Of a DNA stretch of 64,000 nucleotides, positions 9,511 to 17,833 are shown in pieces. Source of the stretch: Candidatus Latescibacterota bacterium (GTDB taxonomy: Bacteria; Krumholzibacteriota; Krumholzibacteriia; WVZY01); NCBI GenBank assembly GCA_011772205.1, contig WVZY01000011.1:1-64000 (forward strand), read 5' to 3'. The number at the start of each line of letters is the position of its first letter. Position 1 is the first letter of the stretch. A model generated the notes under the pieces. That model was not told the DNA's origin. It ran no database searches and saw nothing but the letters and a program-made list of their open reading frames with translations. The position numbers were made by a program, and so were the translations under genes.

Positions 9511-10644
9511 ATGAGACTGTTCTATCGCATATGCGCGATCGGCTTGCCCTTTCTGTTTCCGTTCTTGGCGGTATCGGGCCACGCCCAGGAGGCATCCAAG
9601 TTCTGTAACGATGGCGTGTCCGCACAGTCATCGTTATCCGGAATGTCCAAGAGCCTCCCTTCGAGCTTCGGCACCGGCATCGAAGGTCTGCGAACGATTT
9701 CTCTGTCGAATGGAATCGAGGCCACGATCCTTCCATCGTCTTACCTGAACGAACGACTCGTTCCTGATATGAACGGGGGCGTCATTCCCCTTGACAATGG
9801 CAGATACTTAACGGTGATCACGGACATCAGGGATCCCGCTATCGCAAATAAAGGAGACGGGGCGTTCCATCCATTCGATGAAGGTCAGGTAATCACCGCG
9901 CTAAAAGAGATATCTTACCCAGGGCTCCATTTGAATGTCACGATATATATTCTTCCTTATCCAAGGAGAAACGTAATCTTGAGTTCCGCAAACGGACACG
10001 AGATTTACCTGAGCCCTCACGTGCTGGAGATTCCCTATAATGTATGTGCTTATATCGTCACGCACGAGATCGGGCACGTCTTTCAGTTCGGGAATCTCCC
10101 GGAAAGTGATGTGGAGAATTGGGACGCGTATAAAAAGCTTCGAGGGATCGACAATCCCTTGAAGTTTTATGAAACGGCCCCTCATGCGTACCGCCCGAAA
10201 GAAGTTTTCGCCGAGGATTTCAGAGTGCTGTTTGGAGGAATAGCGGCCAAATTCGGCGGCATTGTGGAGAACCCGGAACTCCTCTCACCCCTGCAGGTGG
10301 CCGGATTGGAAGCATTCTTCCTATCGTTGAAACCTGTTGACAGACCTGCCGAGACCATCGTGGCTTTGAACGGCTTTCCGAATCCGTTCAATCCACGCAC
10401 GCAGATTCGTGTGGAACTCGGGAACGCGTTTGCCTTGGGAACCGATCGGTTGAGTATTCGGATTTACGATGTTAACGGCGCCTTGGTGCGTGAGCTGTAC
10501 GAAGGTACACCCGCTAGTCGCGAGGTGCGGATCGACTGGAACGGAGCCGCGAACAATGGTACGCAGGTGGCGAGCGCCACCTACTTCGCTCTCGTTCGAG
10601 CAGGGGAGGTTCGAAAGACCGTCAAGCTGCTGATGCTTAAATAG
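9511..10644 (+). CDS. Secreted zinc metalloprotease with FlgD-like sorting domain
   Basis: 377 residues. A signal peptide ends at GHAQ (about residue 26). The zinc motif HEIGH (about residue 186) is followed some 45 residues later by a FAEDF segment that could supply a third ligand. The last 90 residues form the type IX-like/FlgD Ig-like sorting domain: GFPNPFNPRTQI, then LSIRIYDVNGALVREL, WNGAANNG, and the terminal KTVKLLMLK. Such domains direct export and surface attachment in FCB-type bacteria. The substrate is unknown and the peptidase family cannot be fixed by eye. The 3' end runs into a terminator that overlaps rlmN. Confidence 0.8.
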   Translation: MRLFYRICAIGLPFLFPFLAVSGHAQEASKFCNDGVSAQSSLSGMSKSLPSSFGTGIEGLRTISLSNGIEATILPSSYLNERLVPDMNGGVIPLDNGRYLTVITDIRDPAIANKGDGAFHPFDEGQVITALKEISYPGLHLNVTIYILPYPRRNVILSSANGHEIYLSPHVLEIPYNVCAYIVTHEIGHVFQFGNLPESDVENWDAYKKLRGIDNPLKFYETAPHAYRPKEVFAEDFRVLFGGIAAKFGGIVENPELLSPLQVAGLEAFFLSLKPVDRPAETIVALNGFPNPFNPRTQIRVELGNAFALGTDRLSIRIYDVNGALVRELYEGTPASREVRIDWNGAANNGTQVASATYFALVRAGEVRKTVKLLMLK

Positions 10645-10685
10645 AGATTCAGGCCGTCCTCCCGCAACCCGGAACCCCTCCCCGG

Positions 10686-10741
10686 CCCCCTGCTGGCGGA
10701 TCTTTTCCGATCAGCCGACCCCGGCAGGGGGTTTCTTTTTT
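10686..10741 (+). terminator. Terminator of the secreted peptidase gene, overlapping rlmN
   Basis: CCCCCTGCTGG (10686-10696) pairs with CCGGCAGGGGG (10721-10731, one G-U), then TTTCTTTTTT. The 3' arm and T-tract lie inside the last codons of the convergent rlmN gene, where they encode its KKKPPAGVG tail. Confidence 0.88.
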
Positions 10742-11778
10742 GCATCGAGGCTTTCCGTCCACAGCTGGCCGCAAGCGGCGTCGATGTCCGCACCCCTGCT
10801 GCGGCGAATCATGACAGCCGGCGCGATCGGGAGCAGCGTTTGGACGAACCGATTGAGAGTAGGTTCGGATATTCCCTCGAATTTCGGGCCACGCCCGGGA
10901 TTGTAGGGGATCAAGTTGATCTTGAACGGGCCTCCCGCCGAAAGCTTTGCGAGAGCGAGGGCATCGCGTTTCGATGTATTTTCTCCATCGAGCAGTACGT
11001 ACTCGAGAGTCACCCGGCGCCGGGTTTTCCGGTGAAAGTAGCGCGCCGCGTCGAGAATCTCGCTAATCGAGAATCCCGAGAGAGCGGGCATGAGACGCCT
11101 GCGTTTTGCATCGGTGGGAGCGTTCAGTGAAATCGCAAGTGAGCATTTCAGTCCCGCATCCGCCAATTCGATGATTCTATCCGGAAGGCCCGCTGTCGAC
11201 ACGGTGATCCGTTTGCTCCCGGTGTTCAAACCTAGAGGATCGTTCAATACGCCAATGGCATTGGTGAGATGATTGAAGTTGAGCAGAGGTTCCCCCATTC
11301 CCATGAAAACAATGTTGACCTTCTCAGCCTCTGGGAGGCACTCGCGTTTTAGAATGCATATTTGATCCAGAATCTCCCCGGCGGAGAGGTTTCGTTTGTA
11401 AGCCCCCTGGCCCGTGTGGCAGAAAACGCAATCCAATGGGCACCCGACCTGGGTGGAAATGCATAGAGTGATGCGTTTCTCCTGGCGCATCAGCACGGAC
11501 TCGACCGTTTCTCCATCGGGAAGTTCGAATAGAAATTTTTTCGTGCCGTCGAGTTTCGAGATCCGGGCATCGAGCGGCCGGAGCGCCTCCACCACGGCTT
11601 CTGAGTCGAGCGTTTCGCGAAAGGATTTCGACAGGTCCGTCATTTCCGAAAAGTTATGGGCAAGCTTGATATACACCCATTTCGCAACCTGCCTGAACCG
11701 GAACTCCGGCACGCCGTGATCTATAATATACGTGCGGAGCTGTTCGAGGCTCATATTCCGGAGGTGACGCTTGGGCAT
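10711..11778 (-). CDS. rlmN: Dual-specificity 23S rRNA/tRNA adenine-C2 methyltransferase RlmN
   Basis: Radical-SAM enzyme that methylates A2503 of 23S rRNA and A37 of some tRNAs. The chain has about 355 residues from the ATG at 11778 (MPKRHLRNMSLEQLR); an upstream ATG at 11799 adds seven residues. The cluster motif CPLDCVFC (C-x3-C-x2-C) is present with GMGEPLLN for SAM binding. Both family cysteines are visible: one in TLCISTQVGC and one in GADIDAACGQL, the latter forming the methyl-Cys intermediate. The C-terminal KKKPPAGVG tail is not conserved and is encoded across the terminator of the facing gene. Confidence 0.95.
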   Translation of the reverse strand: MPKRHLRNMSLEQLRTYIIDHGVPEFRFRQVAKWVYIKLAHNFSEMTDLSKSFRETLDSEAVVEALRPLDARISKLDGTKKFLFELPDGETVESVLMRQEKRITLCISTQVGCPLDCVFCHTGQGAYKRNLSAGEILDQICILKRECLPEAEKVNIVFMGMGEPLLNFNHLTNAIGVLNDPLGLNTGSKRITVSTAGLPDRIIELADAGLKCSLAISLNAPTDAKRRRLMPALSGFSISEILDAARYFHRKTRRRVTLEYVLLDGENTSKRDALALAKLSAGGPFKINLIPYNPGRGPKFEGISEPTLNRFVQTLLPIAPAVMIRRSRGADIDAACGQLWTESLDAKKKPPAGVG

Positions 11779-11876
11779 TGTACGGGGGCGTGTTCGCATA
11801 GGCGGTGAAATTTTAGGTGTAAGCTTGCGTGTTTTTCGGTAGTTTCCAATATATGAGTTGTGCTATGGGTTTGGAA

Positions 11877-11915
11877 CAAAAAACGCCTCAGAGCCGTGGA
11901 TTCATCCTGAGGCGT
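11877..11915 (-). terminator. Orphan minus-strand terminator-like hairpin
   Basis: ACGCCTCA (11883-11890) pairs with TGAGGCGT (11908-11915), with an inner GGAT/ATCC possibility. Read on the minus strand it is followed by TTTTTTG. No minus-strand gene lies to its right: the next gene (11955) is on the plus strand. It may insulate rlmN from antisense transcription, end a small antisense RNA, or act as a hairpin in the leader of the response-regulator gene. Confidence 0.55.
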
Positions 11916-11954
11916 GAAGTGCGACCGAACCCATCGTAAGGTTGGGTGGGATTT

Positions 11955-13343
11955 ATGGCTAAAACGATATTGATTGCAGACGATGAAAAGGGCATCAGGG
12001 ATTCGCTTCGCCGGCTGCTCGAGTTCGAGAAATACCGTGTGCTCTCCGCCGAGGACGGCCCGAAGGCACTTCAGGTTCTGGAAAAGGAGCTGGTCGACTT
12101 GTTGCTCCTCGATGTCAAGATGCCTGGGATGGATGGCCTCGAGGTTCTCTCGAGAGTGCACAAGGATCAGCCGGAACTCCCGGTTGTCATCATCTCAGGG
12201 CATGGAACCATCCAAACAGCGGTGGAGGCCACTAAACTGGGCGCTTTTGATTTCATAGAGAAACCCATCGATGCCGATCGAATTCTTCTTGTCATCCGGA
12301 ACGGCCTTGCTCAGAGGAAACTTATCCGGGAAAACATCTCTCTCAAGCAAGAGGTCCAGCGCAAGATACAGATTGTTGGCGAGCACGCGGATATGCTCGC
12401 TATCATGGAAACGCTGAAAAAGGTGGCCCCGACAAACGCGCGCGTCCTCATCATGGGTGAAAATGGGACCGGCAAGGAACTCGTTGCGCGGGTGCTCCAT
12501 GAATTGAGCGTCCGGGCCAAGGAGCCTTTTGTCGAAGTCAACTGCGCGGCAATTCCCGAAGAGCTGATCGAAAGTGAGCTTTTCGGTCATGAAAAGGGTG
12601 CGTTCACCGGTGCGATATCGAAACGGATCGGCAAATTCGAGCTCGCCGATGGCGGCACGCTGTTTCTGGATGAGGTTGGAGACATGAGCCTGTCTGCTCA
12701 GGCGAAGGTGCTGCGGGTGCTTCAGGAATCCCAGTTCGAGCGTGTGGGAGGGGCGGAGACGAAACGCGTGGACGTTCGCGTCATCGCCGCGACGAACAAA
12801 GACCTTTTGAAGCAAAGCCAGGAGGGAAGGTTCAGGGAAGACCTGTTTTACCGGCTGAATGTTGTTCCCATAACGATCCCGCCTTTGAGAAAACGCATTT
12901 CCGATCTTCCGCTTCTCGTCGACCATCTGCTCGAGCAGGCCGGCGCGGAGCTCGGCCAGCGGCGGAAGAAGATCAGCAAACGCGCGATCGAAGTCATGAA
13001 AGAGCACCTCTGGCCGGGAAATGTGAGGGAACTCAAAAATCTGATCGAGCGACTGGTGATACTGACGCAGTCCCCGGTTATAGATGCTCACGACCTTCCC
13101 GCCTTGGGGCCTGCGAAAAACATCGAAGAGAGGTTTTTCGATAAAGATCTGTACAACGACTTTAGAGAGGCAGTCGAAAAAGAGTTCTTTTCGAGAAAGC
13201 TGACCGCGAACGGATACAATGTCAGCCGGACGGCCCGCAAGTTGGGGATGCAGAGGAGCAATCTATATAAAAAGCTGGAAAAATACGGCATTCCTTATAA
13301 AAGAGCCCGCGAGGACGATGAGGGTGGAAACAACGAGGAATAA
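11955..13343 (+). CDS. NtrC-family sigma-54 response regulator
   Basis: 462 residues in three parts. A receiver domain (about 1-120) has the acidic pocket DDE near residue 10 and phospho-acceptor Asp53 ([13 protein letters not shown]). The AAA+ domain (about 140-375) has Walker A GENGTGKE, intact GAFTGA for sigma-54 contact, Walker [13 protein letters not shown] and a [13 protein letters not shown] segment. A C-terminal Fis-type helix-turn-helix has [24 protein letters not shown]. It activates sigma-54 promoters when phosphorylated. The start is ATG 11955; a GTG three codons upstream is less likely. No histidine kinase is encoded in the window, so this is an orphan here. It may or may not act on the sigma-54 promoters at 17.2 and 17.8 kb. 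Confidence 0.95.
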   Translation: MAKTILIADDEKGIRDSLRRLLEFEKYRVLSAEDGPKALQVLEKELVDLLLLDVKMPGMDGLEVLSRVHKDQPELPVVIISGHGTIQTAVEATKLGAFDFIEKPIDADRILLVIRNGLAQRKLIRENISLKQEVQRKIQIVGEHADMLAIMETLKKVAPTNARVLIMGENGTGKELVARVLHELSVRAKEPFVEVNCAAIPEELIESELFGHEKGAFTGAISKRIGKFELADGGTLFLDEVGDMSLSAQAKVLRVLQESQFERVGGAETKRVDVRVIAATNKDLLKQSQEGRFREDLFYRLNVVPITIPPLRKRISDLPLLVDHLLEQAGAELGQRRKKISKRAIEVMKEHLWPGNVRELKNLIERLVILTQSPVIDAHDLPALGPAKNIEERFFDKDLYNDFREAVEKEFFSRKLTANGYNVSRTARKLGMQRSNLYKKLEKYGIPYKRAREDDEGGNNEE

Positions 13344-13468
13344 TAAGGCACTGGAGCATGGGAGGGCGATTGAGCTTCGATGGTACGCCGCCCGATCCAA
13401 TCGCGCCCGGCTGCGCCGCCCTGGGTCGGCGTGGAAGATTTTATGCAAAAGTAGGCAAAATTATCCCT

Positions 13469-13497
13469 TTGACAACCTGTTGTACCCGGGGTATATT
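13469..13497 (+). promoter_or_regulatory. Strong sigma-70 promoter before the small secreted gene and TPR activator
   Basis: TTGACA and TATATT are separated by exactly 17 bases, a near-consensus housekeeping promoter. It lies about 70 bases upstream of the 13576 start. The rest of 13344-13575 shows no gene. Confidence 0.8.
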
Positions 13498-13575
13498 TAT
13501 TTAGAAAAGAAGATTTGCCAATAGTTTTCAAAATCACTGAATATAGATTTTGAGGACAGAGGAGCTGATGGCAGG

Positions 13576-13893
13576 ATGAAACGGGCACTATTCGTATATC
13601 TAGCCGTACTAGCGGTTCTGCTCGTCTATCCATCCACCGATCTTCTTGCAAAATCTCCCAAATCTAGCGATTACCCAACTATAATTATCGTCCCTCCGAC
13701 CATTTATGCTCCAGGACCCAATGATTATTGGGGTACTGGCGGTGAAGATGATGGAGGAGATCCGGGAGACGCCGATGACCTTGCCGGAACCCGAGGAGGC
13801 AAGCCAGTAGACAGGAATTTCCTGCCGGGCTTTGGAGATGCAAGGATCGTTTTGAAGGTTTGGTGGTTGTACTTCTTCCACAGAATCTTTTAA
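13576..13893 (+). CDS. Small exported protein of unknown function
   Basis: 105 residues, unrecognised. Residues 1-25 look like a signal peptide (FVYLAVLAVLLVYPSTDLLA, with AKS at the likely cleavage point). The mature part is rich in Pro, Gly and Asp: a PTIIIVPPTIYAPGP segment, then an acidic GGEDDGGDPGDADDLAG stretch and a TRGGKPVDR turn. It ends in a basic-aromatic tail (VLKVWWLYFFHRIF). It sits 52 bases upstream of the TPR sigma-54 activator under a strong promoter. A secreted peptide precursor or ligand for the neighbouring regulator is one possibility; a spurious reading frame cannot be excluded, but signal peptide, promoter and operon position argue for a real gene. Confidence 0.6.
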   Translation: MKRALFVYLAVLAVLLVYPSTDLLAKSPKSSDYPTIIIVPPTIYAPGPNDYWGTGGEDDGGDPGDADDLAGTRGGKPVDRNFLPGFGDARIVLKVWWLYFFHRIF

Positions 13894-13945
13894 GATCGCC
13901 CGTTTTTGGTGGACGACAGGCTGATCGCTAGCAAGGAACGCTTCC

Positions 13946-16900
13946 ATGTCTGACGCACGGGAAGAAAAAGACTGGCAGGGGCGTAAGCAGGGTCAAGGAG
14001 GGAGGAAGTCGAGATCTGTTTCCTCACCTGGTGAGGAAATCGGTCAAATGCATTATTCCACGGAAAACTACACCACCGCTTTAGAATACTTCTCCAGAGC
14101 ACTTGGATCTCCAGACATATCATCATATCCCGACCGGTTCCGCATCCTTCTACGGATGAGCGATTGCCACCGTAAGAAGGGTCATTATGTGGAAGCTCGT
14201 CAATACCTCGAAAAAGCCCGATCGCTGCTGGACGATGCTGTCGTCGATGAGGATTGCGGCAAGATCGAGTATAGGGAAGCGTATATTCTGCTCGCGCAGG
14301 GCAACTACGATGATGCGCTCCGCATTGGCTTCAGCGCGTACCGGCGGCTGAAGCATTCGGACGAGCATGGCGAAGTCGCGGACATCCAGCTCCTCCTTGC
14401 CAACTGCTACCACCGCTTGGGCTTGAGCAGCGAGGCGGAGGATTTCTTCATGGATGCTCTGTCCTCCTACAGGCGGATTGAGGACCGGATTGGGATCGCG
14501 TACGTATACAATAACCTCGGACTTTTGCATAAGAACGCCTGTCGGTGGAATCGGGCGATCGCATCGCTTTCGAAATCGCACGAACTGGCCAAGACACTCG
14601 GGCTTACCCAGCACTTGATCCGCGTGCAATTGAACCTCGGCGTTGTGTATTCGAAGCTTCGCCGCTTCCCTGACGCCTTGAGCGCCTTTGTGAATGCCGC
14701 CAACATGGCCGAACGGTTCGGAGATAAGAGCAAGCTCACAAAAGCCATCTTGATGCAGGGTAGAACGTACATCCAATGCAGTGATTACGCTAAAGCCGAG
14801 AAGTGCATCGTTCGCGCCCAGGCTATGGCGAACGATCTCGGTTATGGTCGTGAGTCGGCACTCGCCGATGAGTATCTCGGGGAGCTGATGATGGCGAGGG
14901 GCCTGTATCATGAGGCTCTGGTCAACTTCAACAACGGGCTACGCAAGGCAAGAAAGATTGCCCCGGAGGGAGACGTCACCGCTGAGCTGTTGGCGCGATT
15001 GGCCAGTGCTCACTACCACCTGAACAATCCCAAAAAGGCGCTGCTGCTCATCGACGAGGGTCTCGAGGTTGCCAATAACTGCGGTGAGTTTTACGAGATC
15101 GGATTCTTGTACCGGACCAAGGGGCTCTGCCATGGCAAAATCGGTGATCTCAAGCAAGCCATATCCAATCTTACGACCAGCATCGAGATGTTCGACAAGT
15201 TCGGGAATCCTTACGGCAAGACCCAATCCGAGCAGCTCCTATCGAAATCCTATATCCGCGTTCGTACAGAAGCGGGTCTTTTGAAAGCAAAACAGATCCT
15301 TTCCGATAGCATCGTCGGCTCCAGCAAACTGGACGACAGCCAGGGGCAGATTGTTTCCCAGGTTCTCCTCGCCTGCGTGGAGCAGCGCCTGGGCAATCTC
15401 GATGACGCCCTCCTGGCCATCTACGAAGCCGATCGTCTTGCTGAGGAGGAGCAGAATCCCAAGTTCCGCAGATTTCTGGGGGCCATGCGAGCCCGCGTCG
15501 AGGCCAAGATGGCCAGCGCGACCACACGGGTTATCGACCAGTTCTCCATTTTTGGCGATATCCAGACCGGTGCTCGTTCGAGGGAAAAGCTGGTAGAAGG
15601 CCTCAAATCAACCCTGAAAATCATCCTGGACAAGGTGGAAGCGGACAGCGGATTCATCGCGATCCCCGCTCCATCCGGAGGACGCCTGGAAGTGGCCTGC
15701 ACCGAAAAGATGAGCCAGAAAGATGCCCGGTTGATCCTCGGGTCCAATTCGGTTCCCCGGAGCGCGAATCAGAATCAACGAGGACTCACGATCATGGATT
15801 CGCTGAGGGATCCCGAGCTCCGCAAGCTGAGCGACCGCCTCAGCTTCGATCTGAGCACGCTCGTGTTCCAGAACCTGGGATTTGAAGGCGAATCGCTCGG
15901 CATTCTATGCATCCATCAGGAAAGGCCGTCATCCAGCTCGCCGCTGGAACAGGAAGCCCTGAACTTTGTCGCCGCCTATTCGAGCCTTCTCTCGCTGTCC
16001 GTGTACGAACTCATCCGGAATGAGAAAAGGGACAGGCTCAAACCGAAGCGCCAGGCAAAAGGATTTGAGACCATCGTCACGGAAAATCAAGGGATGCTCA
16101 AACTTCTCAACCTCGCCGAGCGTGTTGCGCACTCCGATGCCACCGTTCTTCTACAAGGCGAAACGGGGACAGGGAAGGGGCTCATTGCTTACGCCGTCCA
16201 TTTGCTCAGCGAACGTAGAAATCGCAAATTTATTCACGTAAACTGTGCAGCCATGCCCGAGGCGCTTCTCGAATCCGAGCTGTTCGGACATGTCAGGGGT
16301 GCGTTTACCGGCGCCATTGCCGAAAAGGAGGGGCTGCTGCGCCAAGCCCACGGTGGGACGATTTTCCTGGACGAAATCGGAAAAACATCGTTGGCGATGC
16401 AAGGCAAGTTACTGCAGTTCCTCGACACGGGCAAAGTGAGGAAAGTCGGTTCGAACGATTTCGTCCCTGTCGATGTCCGGGTTATCTGCGCTTCGAAAAC
16501 GGATCTCATGGCGATGTGCAACGAGGGGCGATTCCTCGAGGACTTCTTTTATCGCATCAATGATTTTCCTCTCACTGTTCCGCCGCTCAGGGACCGGAAA
16601 GAAGATATACCGCTTCTTGTTTGTCACTATTTGAACAAGTTCTCATCTGACATGGGTAAATCGGTGGGTCCGTTTTCCGATGAGGGAATGGAACGCCTCA
16701 TGTCCTACCGCTGGCCCGGCAATGTCCGGGAGTTGGAGAAAGTGGTGAAGCGCGCCATCATTCTCGCCGAGTCGGGCGAGGGGCTTGATCTCCACCATCT
16801 TCCCCCGGAGGTTGCTCGTGAGGGCAACGGCGGAGACCGGCAAGCCGGTCAACGGCTTACCTTGAGGGACCGCATCGAGCAGGTGGAAAAAGAGGCCATC

Positions 16901-17014
16901 CTCACCGCCCTGGAGCGCTGCAATTGGAACAGATCTCAAGCGGCCATCGAACTCGGGATTAGCTATCCCAATCTGCTATCAAAGATTAAGCGCTACGGTT
17001 TCAACGGTTGTTAA
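13946..17014 (+). CDS. TPR-GAF-AAA+-Fis sigma-54 transcription activator
   Basis: 1022 residues. A short basic N-terminus is followed by about ten to twelve degenerate tetratricopeptide repeats (roughly 30-525; for example IAYVYNNLGLLHKNACRWNR and GFLYRTKGLCHGKIGDLKQA). A GAF-like sensor domain (about 550-690) and a complete sigma-54 AAA+ domain come next: Walker A GETGTGKG at 738-745, GAFTGA at 785-790, Walker [27 protein letters not shown]. It ends with a Fis helix-turn-helix (NRSQAAIELGISYPNLL). There is no receiver domain, so control is probably by ligand or protein binding to TPR or GAF rather than phosphorylation. AGGA eight bases before ATG supports the start. Two sigma-54 promoters lie just downstream and are the obvious targets. 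Confidence 0.9.
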   Translation: MSDAREEKDWQGRKQGQGGRKSRSVSSPGEEIGQMHYSTENYTTALEYFSRALGSPDISSYPDRFRILLRMSDCHRKKGHYVEARQYLEKARSLLDDAVVDEDCGKIEYREAYILLAQGNYDDALRIGFSAYRRLKHSDEHGEVADIQLLLANCYHRLGLSSEAEDFFMDALSSYRRIEDRIGIAYVYNNLGLLHKNACRWNRAIASLSKSHELAKTLGLTQHLIRVQLNLGVVYSKLRRFPDALSAFVNAANMAERFGDKSKLTKAILMQGRTYIQCSDYAKAEKCIVRAQAMANDLGYGRESALADEYLGELMMARGLYHEALVNFNNGLRKARKIAPEGDVTAELLARLASAHYHLNNPKKALLLIDEGLEVANNCGEFYEIGFLYRTKGLCHGKIGDLKQAISNLTTSIEMFDKFGNPYGKTQSEQLLSKSYIRVRTEAGLLKAKQILSDSIVGSSKLDDSQGQIVSQVLLACVEQRLGNLDDALLAIYEADRLAEEEQNPKFRRFLGAMRARVEAKMASATTRVIDQFSIFGDIQTGARSREKLVEGLKSTLKIILDKVEADSGFIAIPAPSGGRLEVACTEKMSQKDARLILGSNSVPRSANQNQRGLTIMDSLRDPELRKLSDRLSFDLSTLVFQNLGFEGESLGILCIHQERPSSSSPLEQEALNFVAAYSSLLSLSVYELIRNEKRDRLKPKRQAKGFETIVTENQGMLKLLNLAERVAHSDATVLLQGETGTGKGLIAYAVHLLSERRNRKFIHVNCAAMPEALLESELFGHVRGAFTGAIAEKEGLLRQAHGGTIFLDEIGKTSLAMQGKLLQFLDTGKVRKVGSNDFVPVDVRVICASKTDLMAMCNEGRFLEDFFYRINDFPLTVPPLRDRKEDIPLLVCHYLNKFSSDMGKSVGPFSDEGMERLMSYRWPGNVRELEKVVKRAIILAESGEGLDLHHLPPEVAREGNGGDRQAGQRLTLRDRIEQVEKEAILTALERCNWNRSQAAIELGISYPNLLSKIKRYGFNGC

Positions 17015-17028
17015 ATATCTTTATAAAT

Positions 17029-17041
17029 GTTTGCCTGGCGC
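17029..17041 (+). promoter_or_regulatory. Degenerate activator half-palindrome
   Basis: TTGCCTGGC matches nine central bases of the GTTGCCTGGCAAC palindrome at 17643. It lies about 180 bp upstream of the first sigma-54 promoter and could be a second, weaker enhancer site. Confidence 0.3.
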
Positions 17042-17085
17042 TGAAACTTGCTGATTTGTAAAGAGTTGCTTCCTCCTCAGTTTCC

Positions 17086-17098
17086 GTTTCCTGGAAAC
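17086..17098 (+). promoter_or_regulatory. Candidate enhancer site of the first sigma-54 promoter
   Basis: The perfect dyad GTTTCC-T-GGAAAC is centred 127 bp upstream of the -24 element at 17219, the usual distance for a sigma-54 activator. It shares 11 of 13 bases with the palindrome upstream of the second sigma-54 promoter. Confidence 0.55.
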
Positions 17099-17217
17099 TT
17101 TTTTTATATCAACGCCTTTCCCGCATTTTTTTTGAAATACGGGTAATTGGACCATACCGTAACATTATTTTTTCAGTGTAGTTACGAAGATTCTTAATTT
17201 TCGACAAGGCCTTATAA

Positions 17218-17232
17218 TGGCATGGCCCTTGC
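17218..17232 (+). promoter_or_regulatory. Sigma-54 promoter 1 (-24/-12)
   Basis: TGGCATGGCCCTTGC has the invariant GG and GC exactly ten bases apart and fits TGGCAC-N5-TTGC closely. Transcription would start near 17244. No convincing reading frame follows before 17.8 kb; a nominal frame that begins at 17217 covers the promoter itself and was rejected. Confidence 0.8.
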
Positions 17233-17243
17233 CTTTTATAAGC

Positions 17244-17480
17244 GCAGGAAGTCATCCCGTGCGTTTAGGAACTTCCGTCTGGTGGGGGAGAGGATTCTTG
17301 GGGAATCGTGAATTCCCCAAGAATCCGAAAAAGCTGGTTTCGGAGCTGAGAAAAGCAAAAAAACGGAATTATCCCGTTCTTGAGTGTGTCCATCGAGTAA
17401 CAGTGCTTTTCTCGATTTCTCGGCCACCCGAGAAAAAGCTGACGCTCAACGTTTCTCTCTAAGCTGAGCTGCTGGCTTTG
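17244..17480 (+). ncRNA. Putative sigma-54-dependent structured RNA
   Basis: The stretch after sigma-54 promoter 1 lacks a plausible gene but is rich in hairpins. GGAAGT pairs with ACTTCC (about 17249-17276). A perfect 15-bp stem runs from 17292-17306 to 17312-17326 with a 5-base loop. AACGG pairs with CCGTT near 17365, and TTTCTCG with CGAGAAA near 17420-17440. The density of stems directly behind a well-formed promoter suggests a small RNA or long structured leader. The 3' end is not clear and I see no family match. The remaining 17481-17800 holds only the second palindrome and a TAACATGTTA dyad at 17725. Confidence 0.45.
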
Positions 17481-17640
17481 CAAGTTAGTTGATTTCGAGA
17501 GGTGGGGTCTCGAACATTGACAAAGAGGGAAACTGGGCGTCAGTTTTTTATGCCTCTTTTCATGCCTCAAAATCCCCTCCAACCATGCCCCAGCACCGAG
17601 CGAATGCCTCCCATTTCATGTCCTTTTTTTAGGACAGTTG

Positions 17641-17657
17641 TCGTTGCCTGGCAACGA
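17641..17657 (+). promoter_or_regulatory. Candidate enhancer site of the second sigma-54 promoter
   Basis: The perfect dyad TCGTTGCC-T-GGCAACGA is centred 154 bp upstream of the -24 element at 17803. Its core GTTGCCTGGCAAC differs from the first site (GTTTCCTGGAAAC) by one symmetric base change per arm, as expected for two binding sites of one dimeric Fis-type activator. Confidence 0.6.
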
Positions 17658-17801
17658 TTAAATCGGCTCTCTTCAGCAACCTCATCAGCCATTTACTCCG
17701 TCTATCAGTAGTCTTCGATCACCTGTAACATGTTATCAAAAAGCAAATTAGCGAGAGTGCGATCTGGCTGTTCGGGCAGCTTCTCAGTGGTTTTTTCCTT
17801 A

Positions 17802-17816
17802 TGGCATGCCGCTTGC
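17802..17816 (+). promoter_or_regulatory. Sigma-54 promoter 2 (-24/-12)
   Basis: TGGCATGCCGCTTGC has GG and GC ten bases apart and differs from promoter 1 only in the spacer. The start point, near 17828, falls just before ATG 17834 of the lipoprotein gene, so the leader would be almost absent. Confidence 0.82.
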
Positions 17817-17833
17817 GCTATAGGACGAACGAG

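Noticed and set aside
17217-17462. 81-codon frame starting in sigma-54 promoter 1
   Set aside because: Its start lies inside the promoter, so the promoter cannot produce it, and the 15-bp hairpin runs through it.
17244-17480. CsrA-sponge RNA
   Set aside because: Several GGA triplets are present, but most lie in stems rather than hairpin loops, unlike CsrB/RsmZ.
17502-17711. 69-codon frame between the two sigma-54 promoters
   Set aside because: No ribosome site and no recognisable domain, and it contains the second palindrome.
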